In this document: one piece after another, positions 47,053 through 59,740 of the stretch
Layout: each line of letters begins with the position of its first letter
How positions within the stretch are numbered: the stretch's first letter is position 1
Source of the DNA: Ziziphus jujuba
Lineage: Eukaryota > Streptophyta > Magnoliopsida > Rosales > Rhamnaceae
NCBI RefSeq assembly: GCF_031755915.1
Contig: NC_083386.1
Coordinates: forward strand, 2,266,501-2,330,500
Direction of reading: 5' to 3'
Length of the DNA: 64,000 nucleotides
The notes under the pieces: generated by a model
Seen by the model: the letters and a program-made list of their open reading frames with translations, nothing else
Told to the model about the DNA's origin: nothing
The model's database searches: none
Program-made: the position numbers and the translations under genes

Positions 47053-48105
47053 GGGGCCAGCTTACGGCATAGGCCACTAAGGGCCATGCCTAGGGCCCCC
47101 ATTTTCTTGGGCCCCTAAAAAAAAAAATTAATATATATAATATATACATATATTAAATAGAATATAATTATTAATTTATTTTAAAAGTATAACAATTTTG
47201 ACTTAAAAAATTATCTAATTGATTATTTTTTTTAGGTGAATTCTAATTGTTTATTTATTGCAATAATCATCTTTAACTATTTTTATTTTTGAAAAATAAT
47301 ACCAATCAAGTTCAATTAAATATTTTATATTTTATAATTTATTATATTTTAATAATAAAAAAGAGAAAAAAAATTTTAAATATTCCTCTCATTTATGCAC
47401 TTTTTCTCATTTTTTTATGCGTTTTTTCTCATCCTATTCATTTATTTTCATTCCTTATCATTCACTCATATTTTACATATGTTTAATTTCGATATCTAAC
47501 CTATATCATTTGTAATTTTGATGCAAATGATTTTAAAATAAAAGGTAAGCTTGTAAGTGATAATTTATTTTAACGAATTTGTATTGTTCATTCTCATATT
47601 AGTTTTAATTTTTGTTTTTTTAATAAATTCATGATTTTAATTATTTAATAATTGTTCTTACTGTTTGTAAAAAATTAGATTTTGTATTCTTTTACTTTTT
47701 GCTTTTATTCTTTTTCTTTATATCTTAATTGAAATAAATTAATTAGATTTATTTTGAGAACTAAAACTTTAAAAAAAAATTAAATTCTTTTCCCTATGTA
47801 TAAATTTATTATTTTTTATTAGTACAGCTTAAATGGAAAGAAGTTTTTCAATATTGAAATTAATAAAAACTTATTTATATTCAATTATATCTCAAAAAAA
47901 TTAAACAATTAGCAATTTTATTAACTGAAAAATATTTATTATCAAATATTGAATATAAAAATTTAATTAATAATTTTATATCTAAAAACCCTAAAAAAAT
48001 ATAGATTTTATATCAAAAAATCTATTTTATAAGAAATAATATTTAATTATGATCCTAAATATTTTTTTGGGCCTAGAGCCTCAAAAATTGTTGAGACGAC
48101 CCTTT
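47053..48105 (+). mobile_element. Degraded hAT transposon remnant
   Basis: The left end ggggccagcttacggcat and the right end (read in reverse) aaagggtcgtctcaac form imperfect GC-rich inverted termini in an AT-rich setting. From 47836 a plus-strand frame reads ERSFSILKLIKTYLYSIISQ. After one frame change it continues LAILLTEKYLLSNIEYKNLI and NNFISK, which is the C-terminal dimerisation region of hAT transposases. The 8-bp flanks atatatat (47045-47052 and 48106-48113) match, but lie in microsatellite DNA. Most of the transposase is gone. An inverted partial copy of the left half lies at 45256-45589. Confidence 0.68.
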
Positions 48106-50220
48106 ATATATATTTATTCAAACATCAAGTTCTGATGGGAAATTATGTTTTTTCAATTTCAACTTGACCTTGAAACAGACATCTGATTAATCAAAGACCT
48201 GATTAAAAATAAATAAATAAATAAACAAAGACCCGATTGCTAAGGAACATATTCATTAAACACATACCTGATTACCAAGGAACGTATTGATTTTTTGGTT
48301 CGGTACAGAAACGAAAAGCAAACAAAACATAATAACATCTACCTAGAAAAGGCGAAAAGTATCTCTAACATTAACAAAGCCATTATCCCTGAAGAGGAAG
48401 ACATTCATCCAGTAAGAAAGCAATTTTCAAGCTCCTTGACCAAATATGTTGGGAAAACAATAAGTTAAATGAAGAAAATAATTGAAGTGTACATGCTTCA
48501 TGAGTAACTTGATTGCAAATTCTTGACACCCAATTGAAAGAGATAACTTGTAAAGCCGGAAACCATAATCTGAACCTGATTAATTAAAAAAAAAAAAAAA
48601 TTTTCCCAACAAATTTTAGAACAATCTCCATTACCCCAAAAATAAATAAATAAATAAATACAAAGAAAAAAAAAAGAAAAGAAAAAGAAAAGAAAAAGAA
48701 AAGAAAAGAAAGAAAGAAAGAAAAAAAAAATGCTATTTCTATTTCTCGCCAATGGTGATGTCACTAATGGTAACGTACAATATGATAATTTTCCTCTCGT
48801 CGTAATTTATATGGCAATATAATTTGTAGAGCATTAAGTGTTGGCTTAATTTATGATTCCTGTATATTATGAAAGAATAGGAAAAAACTCTACTGAAACA
48901 AATATTTATTTTTTTAAATCTAATTAATATTTAGTAAGCTTTTATTTCAGGATTGCTAAAAATCACAACATTTAAATTTGAACATTTGGTAAAGAACCTA
49001 CTTAACTCTTTTAATTATATATAATTACCAAAATAGCAAGATATAAATTATTATTTTCTTATGTATAAATATATATTATTTCTATATATAAAGGAGGAAA
49101 AATTAATTTATTATTAGTTAAAAAATATAATAGTAATTTTAATTTTAAGATCCTGACTATGAGGAAAGATTCTTAGAAGCTATCTTTGGTTACTTCTCAG
49201 ATTTTGGCTTTTGGAGGAGGTAAATTATTAAAGAATCCAAAATTATATGTTTACCAAATGATACATTTAATGTAAAAAAGGGGTTGTTATATTCACACTA
49301 CAAAATTTAATAACAAACTACATTTTTAATATTTTTAAAATATCATTTGTTAAAAGGTCACAACTACCTTTAAGTACATAAAGGGAATAATACTAAATTA
49401 CTACATATACCACAATGGAGCTTTAGAAAAATAATACACTCTAAAGACAATGGAGTTTAGTGATCAAAAAGGAAAAGAACACAAAAATGATTGACATATT
49501 ATTCTTTTCAACCTTGAAAATATAAGTATTTAGCTTTTATGATTCATTTGTTTTATCTGTATTTTATTTTTTTTAGTTTTTACTTTATCTATTTTTAGTA
49601 TCAATTGTTTTAATTTTCATCATATATACCTTGACTTTCTTTGATATGGTAGCTTGAATGCTATGAATAGGTATGAAATCTGTATACAGGAGAAAGTAAT
49701 TACTCCAACGATGTGTGTCATTGTCTACTATATACATAATGCAGATGATTTAAACACGTCTGAGTTCTATTTGCTATTTGCTAGTCATATCAACTCCATT
49801 TGACTTATATAATCCACGTAAAAATATATATATATGAAGTAGTCATCTAATACATACAACTCAACAATTTGAACTTGTCCAAGTCTTGTATATCAGAGAT
49901 ATCTATTTCGTCCAAATTATATAACCTGAAGGATTTAAAACCCATCTAGGTTTATATACGGACATGTCTTGTTTCATCTAGAATATATATTCAAGATGGA
50001 AAATGAATGGTACATAAAGTAGTATTCTAATATACATAACTCAGATGATTTGAACTCATTTGAATTTAGTATACTAAATGTATCCATTCCATCCAAATTA
50101 TATAATATAGACAGAAACGAAGGATATGCAAAACCGGCTACTGCAGTGACCAAATGGTAATGTGATTGGATAACCTCCAAACCCCCAAATGGGCTAATCA
50201 GTAAAATCCTTTGAAATTGG
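48106..50220. repeat. Third copy of the non-coding block, then AT-rich intergenic DNA
   Basis: 48107-48352 repeats the block of 43918-44112 and 44697-44878; 48728-48840 repeats 42545-42670. A ga-rich tract lies at about 48661-48730. From 49730 to 50110 three loosely similar stretches recur (tacataactcagatgatttg, and the pair ttcgtccaaattatataacc / ttccatccaaattatataat). No exon recognised. Confidence 0.5.
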
Positions 50221-51128
50221 TATAACATCCCGATCCAATAAAATGTTTAGAATTTGAATTTTTGACCAAGTTGATCGGAGTTGACCAGATGGATCCCACA
50301 GTTAACTGTTTGGTATAGCCGAGGTTTCATTTTGAATAGCCACCATTTTGAAGAGATTATCAATACAAGTTTATACACTAGCGGCATACCTGATTTGGAG
50401 TTAAGATTGAGAAGTTATGTTTAGAACAAAATTTAATATTGTTTGACCAAGTAGAGGTCGAAGTTGCCTTTTTATTTGGTCAAAACTTTGTCTTAATCAG
50501 TATACCATTCTATAATGCTCACTAATACGAGTCCGTAAACTGTACCATGCTCAATATAAAGCTATGGTTAGAAGTTATAGTTCTCTAAAGTTTCTAAGCG
50601 TTTTACTGCACTTCTGTTACATCATAGTAAAAAAATATGATATTTAAAAATATATCTGACAGATGCCATGTGTCACAATTTAAGGTGTCACATGTCCTTT
50701 TCTTTTTCTTATTTTTTTTTATCTTTCTTTTTTATTCTTCTTCTTTAGCCCTGAAAATAGGAGCTCTATCTTTCTCCTCTCCTTGCACAGTAGCAACTTC
50801 CATGGAGAAATTGCTTTGATTTCATCAAGTGACCTCATTGTTTGTTTGCTGGATTTCGACCATTTTTGGCCAAGTTTTCGGACTTTTCCCCCTAACTTGA
50901 ACCATTTGAAGCTGATGGTGACCTTTATCTGACTTAATTCGAGCTTGGTTGTGGCCTATGAAGAGGGTGATTTTGGAAGCAGATTTTGACGAGAAATATG
51001 GCCATAACTAGTGACGTTGAGCTCAGTGGATATTAGTTTAGTGTTCCTTGTCTTTTGAACTTTCCGTTGGTATTTTGTTTGCAAATTATGGTTAAATATT
51101 TGCAAAGTTGCCATTTTTGGAGCTAGGA
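50221..51128 (+). repeat. Older, diverged LTR fragment, host of the complete element
   Basis: Starts tataacatcccgatcc and shares the order of motifs of the long LTR (ttgaccaagttgatcgg, then an actagcggcatacctgattt stretch, aagttatg, and gacagatgccatgtgtcac), but at much lower similarity. It is interrupted at 51128 by the complete retrotransposon and resumes at 63182 (agctagga / gattgtatttcttc). Its own right end is not clear. Confidence 0.55.
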
Positions 51129-54100
51129 TGTAACACCCCATCCCCAAGTACACCGGAAATTTCTCAAATTTGACCAAAATTGACCAGGTTTGATCGTCGT
51201 TCACTGAGAAGGGGTCAAATGTTGATTTTTTGCTTCCGGTGGAATTTCACATTGACCGAGGTCCTGTTAAAAAGTACACATTGGTATGAGTTCATAGATT
51301 AGTAGCACGTCGAAAACGGAGTTACGATTTGAAAGTTATGAGCAAAACAAGTTGAGATCCAAATTGTCTAAGGGTGCCAGGTTGACTTTTTATTTTTGGG
51401 GATATGAGATTTGACTCATGTACGAATGTGAATTACTCCTCGATACGAGTCTGTAGACTAGCGGTATACCTGATTTGGACATTTTGTTGAAAAGTTATGT
51501 ATCTGTAAAAATTTTCAAATACAGTATTATTTTAATATTATTTTAAATATGTGAACAGTGTGTCATGTGTGACTTAATAAAGGATGCCATGTGTCACAAT
51601 GAGGAGATGCCACATGTCAACCATATTAAATACTATATTATCTTAATATTATTTATTTATTTTATTATTTTATTATTTTTATTATTTTAAAAAAAATTTT
51701 CTTTTTTCCTCATGTGGGGAAACACCCACGAAAATTTCTTTCTTTTTCTTTTTCTTTTCTTTTCTTCTTCTTCTTCTTCTTCTTCCTTCCTTCTCCCTCT
51801 CAGCTTCACCCCGTTTCTCTTTTTTTTTTTCGATCATATGAAGCCACACGCACCTGATGGGGAGGAAAAGGGGGAAGATTCCGGCCAGCAACCGGAAAAT
51901 GGCGACCAACCGTTGCCAGATACGGCCAGATCGGGCTTCGTTGCCAACGACAGCAAGATTGGCTCCGTCGGCGATCCGGCCACCACTCGGCCAAATTGAT
52001 ACTCCTTTCCACTTATTTTGGACCTCCAGAGCTTGATTTTGAGGTCCATTCAGCTCAATTCCTTATCGTTTAGGAGATACGACAAGTTGAAGTTCGATCA
52101 ACACTTCCCATCCATTCTGCCGGCCCCTGCCAATCAAATTGAATCCAACAAAGATCGATAACATATTCCTCGTCCCCTTAGCTTTCCGTTGATACCTTAT
52201 TTACGAATTTTGGATACCATTTGTGTTAAACAACCCGGCTACCGGATATTATTTATCCAAATAAAATATTAATTTATTTGATCCTGTGTAATATTGTTAT
52301 TTTAGGAGTATGTGTGAACCGTAGAATTGATCCTGTGGAGGATCTTGGTTGGATTGTGTGCTCGAGGTGAGTGACCCACCTTTAAAACTATTTTGGGGTG
52401 ATTAATTATATTTATTTTGTGTTAATTTAATATTTAGAAAATATGTCCATGTGGTGGAATTTATTTATAACTGTGATAAATTGTATTAGCAATTTCGGTG
52501 ATTTCTTTTATATGTATATATATGCTTATTAATGCTAAATGAAAGTTTGGTTTTATTAAGAAATTCTTGATTATTATTATTATTGTGATTTAATTGAATT
52601 TATTATGCATGAGCAAGGTGTTTTCATTTAATTAATTGTATTTGGATTTTAATATTATTTTTGGGCATGATTCGATTTTAAATATTTCAAGAAAAATATT
52701 GGTTTAAGTTTGGTACTTTCAAGGTATATAATTATGCCCTTGAAATATTATTTTATTGATTTTATGATTTGGAAAAAGTTATTTGTATATTATTATTGAT
52801 AGTTTTACGCTGGACATATTAAGGAAAAAATGTGGGATTGTGAATTTGAAAAAATAGTATGATTCCCACGGTGAGTTTTGAAAAAATTATAAATTGGATA
52901 TTTTAAATAATATGGTCATTTATTTTAGACGCACTCATACATTACTGGTGTTCTGTACTGTGTATGTGGATGAGCGCGCAAGTTATAATGTCTCCCATGA
53001 GTTGCCATCAGACCGAGGGCAGGTAAGTTTGATATTGGCTATAAGCCGCCCCCTTCCATGGCCGGGATGACGGTTTAAGCAGCGGCACTGTCGGGACGCA
53101 GAAGCGATCGTATGCAAGTTTCTCTCTTTAACCTCCCGCCAGATAGTGCTTGGGACGCTGGGTATCATAGGGCATCACTGGTATGTAGTGTGGTGCGTCA
53201 AGTATTATTTCTCAGATATAATGTCAGGACCCGTCCAGAATTTCTTCCCCGAAACCCTAGACAAACCCTGATCCCAGGGAAACCCTACCGGACCCTCTAA
53301 TGGAAAATCCGGCAGAGCCTCCCCTAAGGGATTGACTTACCACAAATTACCTGCACTGAAAACACACTTCTATACTCATCCCCTTATTCCTCCCGCAAAC
53401 TACAAATTGTTCCACAAATTTCAGCACATTTCAAAAACAACAACAGTCCAGTGTATAAATAAAACATAAGTATCCCAATAGTATACAGAGCTTTAAGAAG
53501 TGCTAATCAACAGAAATACAACAAGGCTGAAAGAAATAATACACTGAAATGAAAGAGTACAGAAGTACTTCTCGAAACACAACAGCAGCGGAAAACTTGG
53601 TTCGCTCCAGAAGAACGTCTACCACCACTTGCACCTAAGGGAACGGAATTTAAGAGTGTGAGATGCTAATCATCTCAGTGAGTGACCCTAACTACTGAAC
53701 ACCTTTAGTGATAATAAAATAATATTAATAGCAATTAAGGAATAGAACAAATACCAACAATTAATAAATAAATAATAATAACTGTTGGAAAATAATAATT
53801 TCCCTCAAAACTCTTACCAATCGCTCCGTTTGAAATGTTTCCTTTTTAAAACCTTTTCACAAAACCCAATGTACATACCTCCCGAAAATCAAGGAATTAA
53901 ACCATTTGATAACAATAAATAAATAAATACATACCCCAATATATTTAATTAAAATGTAATAAATTAGTAAATAATTTTTGAACACCTTTGGGGTTTAAAA
54001 CATTATTTGCAAATTACACCTGACGCACCACACCATATACCGGTGATGCCCTCCGATACCCAGCGTCCTAAGCACCAACTGGCGGGGGGGTTAAAGAGAG

Positions 54101-57100
54101 AAACCTGCAACGGCACTTCGACATCCCGACAGTACCGCTGCTGAAACCATCATCCCGGCCAAGGAGGGGGGCGGCTGTGGCCAATAACAAACTTGCCTGC
54201 CCACGGTCCAATGGCAACTCACGGGTGAAGTAATAACCGCGCGCTAAACCACATAATACCTGCGCGCTACCACGTGTACATACACCAGAACACCAATACT
54301 GTATGAGTGCGTCTAAAAATAAACATTATTAACCAACCGTACCGTTTTCCAAAATTACCGTGGAAATATATTAAATTCACACACTTACCATCCCACATAT
54401 TTTTATTTAACCAAACCGGTACGAAATATCAATAACACATAAATCACAATTTTCTCGAAGTACGAGGTTCAACAATAAAAATACCACGGGCATAATTTAT
54501 AAAATTTAACCAAATATTTTTGTAAAATATTTAACCCAATTATGCCCCAAAAATAATACTTAAAACCCACGTACAAATACTACTGAAATACACTTTACTC
54601 ATGCATAATAAATTAAACCACAATATAATTTATAATTAAATCACACCACATGAGCATAATTTAAATATCAATTTAAATACCAATTAAACATAATTAATTG
54701 CCCAAAATAAATTTTGAAGGTGGGTCACTCACCTTGAGCACGTAAATCAACTAAGATCCTCCTCGGGATCAACTCCACCACTCGTACGCGCACCTAAACA
54801 ACCACAGTGCACCAACCAAAAATATTAATATTTTATTCGGGTAATTCCCAAATGGGGTACCCGGGGAGCGAACACCAAACGATATCTAAAGGTTACGAGT
54901 TATATACCGAATCGAAGCTCGCGTGATGAGGATTAGGGATTCGGTCTTACTTTCCGGTGATCGGACCCGACATGGTCGGAATCTCGCCGGAAAGCTTTTT
55001 GAGTTTCGGCTCCGCAATTCTCCCAAACCATCACGAATTGGCAGAAACGGATGCTGGATTCAGGTTCAGGAGGTCGAACACAGTGGACTGGAGCCGACCG
55101 GGAAATTGGGTACTCGCCGGAACAGTAATTTCCGGCGAACTGCTGCGGTCACCGGCAGCGGCGCGTTCGGTGGCTGTTGGCTGTGATTTTTTGCAGATTT
55201 GTAGATCGTGGGGAGAGCAATCCAATGGGACCGGCGGTGAGGCAAACGGAGGTCGGACGGCGGAGAAATCATGGTTTGAAGATTTCCGGCCCCTCGCCGG
55301 AAAATGCCTCGTCGGTGGTCCGGTGGCCGTGAAATTTGGTGGGTCAGCCGGATTTGAGGAGAGGATGAAGGGTGTCTGGTGCGTGTGGCTGGAAAATGGC
55401 CGGAAATGGGTCGATCGGCGGTGGAGGGAAAAAGTCGCCGTCGATCTTCGAACGTCCGATCCGGGCGCGTCCAGCGGCCGATCACCGTGAAACTTGGAGG
55501 TTTTGCGGGAAATGGGGAGGGGAACCTTGCTGGCCGGCGCGTGTACAGTAAATCGGCCAGAAAATTTGAAAAATTTTGGCGCCGGTCGGACTCTCTCTCT
55601 CTTTCTCTCTCCTCTCTCTCTTTCTCTCTCTTCCCCGAGAATTTTATCAAATAAAAGCAACTGTGTGATACTGTTCATGCCACATGGACCAATCAGAACC
55701 TGACATGTGGCACTTCACTGTTCATCGACTCAAAAAGATTAAAATATTACGGTATCCGGTAAACTTCACACGTCCATAACTTTTTAACCGGAAGTCCGTT
55801 TTGAGCGTGCCGCTAGTCTGTGAACTCGTATCGACGAGCACTTCACAACCACGCATGAGTCAAAGCTCGTTTCCCCATAAATAAAATGTCAACTCCAACA
55901 CCCTTTGTTTTGCCCATAACTTTTAAATCGTAGCTCCGTTGTCGACGTGCTACTAGTCTACGAACTCGGGGCATCATGCACTTTGCCACGGTACCCTGGT
56001 CAACTGGAAATTCCAATTGGAGCAAAAAGTCAACTTTTTACCCGCTCGGTCAACGGTCAACCTCAGTAAACATGGACGGATTCCGGTGCGATTTGGGATG
56101 GGGTGTTACATATAAATTTCAAATCCTAAAGTTTTAAAGTCGTATTTGAATTAAATGTATTTAACTTGTTTTATCACCTATTTACAATTAGTATTTTCTA
56201 AAATGTATTTATTCATGTTTTTATCAATTATTTTAAATTGGTGTTTTAGAATTTTATTTTACCATGTTGATATTATTTATTTCAATTTTGAAATTTTAAC
56301 ATGAATTTTATTGTATTCTTTTATCTCTTTTAAATTGAGGTTTAAAATCTATTAAAATGTTTTCTTGATTATTTCATTGATTTAAACAATAAATTTTATA
56401 AATTATATACTGAGTTTATTTTTGTTTTATGCCAAATTTCTTTAATACAAGTTTATTTACGATTTTATTTATTTTATGTAGTGATGTTTATTGTAAATTT
56501 AATTATTGGATTTTTAAAATGTTTTCAATGTATATATTGAGTTCTAAATTAATATTTGTATTTATGTGCATTCTAAATTATTTCATTCCGTTTAATTTGA
56601 TATTTCCTAGATTATTTTTTTTATGTAAATTTTATTGTGATTTTGCTTATTTTATTTATGACATTTTGTGTACAATTTAATAATTGTTATTAAAATTATT
56701 CTTGTTGCTTATTATACATTCTAGATCTTTAATTTAATGTATTTTATTTATAATTTATTTAATTATTTATTCCTTGATTTTTGGGGCATAAAATATTGGG
56801 TTTTGTGAAAATATTTTAAAAGGGAAACTTTTCCAATGGAGTGAATGGTGAGAGCTTTGAGAGAAAATATTATTTTCAATTAATTATTATTTATTTACTT
56901 ATTCATTCTTAATTAATCAGGTGTACTATAATTATTATTACTAGTATAATTGTATATTAGATTGGATTATTCACTTAGTTGATTAGCATCTCATGTTTTT
57001 AAATTCCGTTCCCCTAGGCCCAGGTTGGGAGATGTTGATCGTCCGGGGCGAGCCTGACGTCTTAGTTCATTGCTGAAAGTCCAAGAAGCATTTTCTTCCT

Positions 57101-57436
57101 TTTTTCTCTCCATCTTGTATTGCTTCATTTGTCATTATATTAATTTCATATTTATTTGTATAATGCTCTATGTACAGATTGGATAGATATTTGTTTAATT
57201 GCTTACTGATTCCCTGTTATTATCTTGGAGTGCTACAAATCTGGGAAAATATATTGTAGTAAGGTGGGAGAAATAAGGGGATGTTTCTAGAAGTGTTTTT
57301 CGTGCAGATAATATTGTGGTAAGTCCAACCCTTAGGGGATGTTCTGTCGGATTTTTCATTGGAGGGTCTGGTAGGGTTTCCATGGGATTAGGGCTTGTCT
57401 AGGGTTCCGGTGAGGAATTTTGGACGGGTCCTAACA
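51129..57436 (+). repeat. 5' LTR, interrupted
   Basis: Runs from tgtaacaccccatccccaag to gacgggtcctaaca. It is interrupted by a solo LTR of the same family in opposite orientation (53222-56110, TSD tataa). The first about 300 bp differ visibly from the 3' LTR, while later stretches (52380-52900 against 61010-61540) are nearly identical, so divergence is uneven. Confidence 0.93.
53222..56110 (-). mobile_element. Solo LTR nested in the 5' LTR, TSD tataa
   Basis: 2889 bp from tgtcaggacccgtccagaat to gggatggggtgttaca, with TSD tataa at 53217-53221 and 56111-56115. Minus orientation, opposite to its host LTR. The host sequence reads straight through after excision (cagatataa / atttcaaatcc), as in the 3' LTR at 61846-61863. 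The 215- and 194-codon minus frames at 55031-55678 are GC-rich LTR artefacts. Confidence 0.95.
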
Positions 57437-59740
57437 GTTGATATCAGAGCTTTAGGTTCTAGTATTCCTAAGGGACTGTGCATTGTTGTGCGTCCCATCC
57501 GCATCTAATTTCTCGTATTACTCGTCTTGAAGCATTATTTCTCTTGTCTTGAAGCAAATCCGTTGCCCTAGTTTAAATAACTTTAATCTTTGAGGGTGCC
57601 AATTAGAAGTCACCTATCCTTGAGGGGGATTTGTATAGCCTAGCTAGATGGTCAAGGATTGCCTCTTCTTTACCGAAGCTCGGGTGAGAGGAGGGCACCT
57701 GATTAAGTTGGACATTTGGGTTTAAATAGCCCTAGATGCGAATTGAGTAGTTATGAATCTTATGTTTATGAACTACTACCATAAAGGAGAAAAATTAAAG
57801 TGATTCAGCCTACCTGAAGTGGTGCTTCCTGGAGGAGTTAGGAGGTCTTTACTGTAGTTAATTTCTATCATCGTTTCCAATGAGCTATCGGAGAATGGTT
57901 GTCAAGGGTATTTAACCCATGTGGTTGATACCCGAGTAGATGGTGAGTGTTGGAACTGCTCATAGTGGGAAGCAATTCAAATGTGTTTTCCCAATAAGTT
58001 ACTTGGATTACGACCGTAAAAAGGATATCAAATCACTATTAAATTGGCTTTGGACATCGATCTATTTCAGTACCGTCATACCATGTGGCTCCATAAGAGT
58101 TAAGGGAGCTTAAAGGCTTAGTTGCAAGATTTGGTGAATAAAGGTTTCGCTAGATCAATCATATCATCATGAATGGCATTCGTTTCGTTCATGGAGAAGA
58201 AGGATGATTGCCTAAGGCTGTGTATCGGCTACCAACAACTTAACATGGTCACCACACATAATCGATACTTGTTTTCGAGTATGGATGTGTGTCGATCAAC
58301 CTCAAGGTGTCAAGATATTTTTCCGATCGATTATAAAAAATTAAATGCTTTTCAAAGTGATATTTGAAATTAAAGGTATTTTATTCATGTTTTTATTATT
58401 TATTTAAATCGTTGTTTTAGCATGAATTTCATTTACACTGATTTTATAATTTATCTAAAATTGTGATTTAAAATATATTTTGACATGTTTTTATAATTTA
58501 TCTTAATTATGAGAGGTTTTTCCAAGAGCGACTTAAGGTTTAAGTATCGCCAATTGAGAATCCAAACTAGGATATCGTTGAGTTCAAAAAAGAGATCCTA
58601 AAGGGAGCACGTGATTCGATGTATGTGATACACTCCAAAGGTATATAGATATATCAAATGCTCACTAAGTATTATTGGTGGATTGGCACGATAAAGGAAG
58701 TTACCGAATTAGAATCAAGGTATGTAAGTTGCCGACAAGTGGAAGCGGAAAGTAGAAATGTTAGCTCACTTTTTACTGGTACAAGAGTGGTTCTCACTGA
58801 GACAAGTTGGCCAAGCTGTTCATAAAGCGTATTATGAGTCTACACGGAGCATCAATTGCCATTACGTCTAATTGAGATTAGAGCTTTACTTCAAGACTAT
58901 GATGAAGGTTAACAGATACACTTGAAGCGAGACTTAACTACTGCATCGCCTTCCACCATAGGTCATTGGACAAGCGAAACGTAGAATTTATACTTTGGAA
59001 GTTATGTTGAGACCGTACATTATGTAATTTCGAATGAAGTAGGAATAAGCAATTGTCGTTGATAAGGTTCATTGTAATATTAGCTACCAAGCGAGCATCG
59101 AGATGTCTTCGTATGAGATTCTATATGGAAGGTAGTGTCAAACCCCACTTTATTGGAGTGAAGTAGGTGAGCAGAAGCACCACATGACGACCAACGTGAA
59201 TTGGATGCGAACACCTACGGATGACTATGAATAAGGTGAAGGTCATCTGAGAGAGTTTGAAGACTGCTCAAGATTGACAAAAGAGTTAACCTGACGTGCA
59301 AGGAAAAGATCTTGAATTCAAAGTCCGAGATTGAGTTTCTTGAAATTATCTCCGTAGAAGAGGGTCATACGCTTTGGCTGACAAAGAAAGTTAAGTTCTC
59401 GTTACCTTAGTTTCTACGGGGTTATTAGAAGAATTGGTTTTGTGGTATGCAAGTTAGTATTTTCGGGAAAGTAGACATGAGTATGCAGCGTAATTCACAT
59501 ATTGTTGCTACGAACGGACATCGAAGACCTATCATGTGTGGAACAACCAATACAGTTCTTAGGTCACGAAGGATACGTATTGGTCAATGAGATTATTTCT
59601 CAAGTTAAAGTTTTATGGCGGATATTACCTAGCCAAGGAAGTCACGTGGGAGTCGAGGCATAAATTCGCGACTAATATTCCAATATGCTTCGGTGACGTA
59701 TGAAATTTCGAGGATGAAATTTTTGTAAAGGGGGGAAGGT
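57437..59740 (+). pseudogene. Decayed gypsy pol: reverse transcriptase, integrase, chromodomain
   Basis: Plus-strand remnants in order. At about 58030-58160 is text matching the start of gypsy RT (ALDIDLFQYRHTMWLHKS, LQDLVNKGFARSII). At 58173-58290 is MEKKDDCLRLCIGYQQLN, equivalent to the KKDGSLRLCIDYRQLN motif. At 58600-58760 is the integrase zinc-binding region (ARDSMYVIHSKGI, IYQMLTKYYWW, YVSCRQVEAE). At 59070-59170 is the integrase tail (SYQASIEMSSYEILYGR, CQTPLYWSEVGE). At 59655-59700 is a chromodomain-like end (KEVTWESRHKFATNIPICF). Gag, protease and most of RT/RNase H are missing. Stops and frame changes are frequent. No functional protein can be made. Confidence 0.85.
58347..58510 (+). 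repeat. LTR-like segment inside the pol remnant
   Basis: AT-rich sequence between the RT and integrase remnants that resembles the distal LTR (compare about 56130-56350: the tatttattcatgtttttat stretch, ttttagcatgaattt, gatttaaaatat). It replaces the missing RT/RNase H. It may be filler DNA from a deletion or recombination with an LTR. Confidence 0.5.

Larger units (their letters stand above)
45256..47400. repeat. Large inverted repeat, arms about 550 bp
   Basis: 45256-45794 is the reverse complement of 46831-47400 with modest divergence. The arms contain the GC-rich hAT end (ggggccctaggcatggccc at about 45545-45563; ggccatgcctagggccccc at 47082-47100), the taacggcacgt / acgtgccgtta stretch, and an AT-rich stretch. 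The spacer of about 1.0 kb holds the complete TRIM at 45952-46344 and a poly-T/A segment. Because both the hAT end and its flank are inverted, this is an inverted duplication of DNA rather than one transposon's own TIRs. Confidence 0.85.

Noticed and set aside
45256..47400. Interpretation of the large inverted repeat as the TIRs of one big transposon
   Set aside because: The GC-rich hAT end lies inside the arms, not at their outer edges, and flanking DNA is inverted too, so an inverted duplication fits better.
55031..55678. 215- and 194-codon minus-strand open frames, and similar ones at 297-826, 4002-4423 and 60190-60769
   Set aside because: They overlap each other in several frames, are rich in Arg/Pro/Ser from GC-rich CCGG and CT repeats, and lie inside LTRs; the frames are not conserved between LTR copies.
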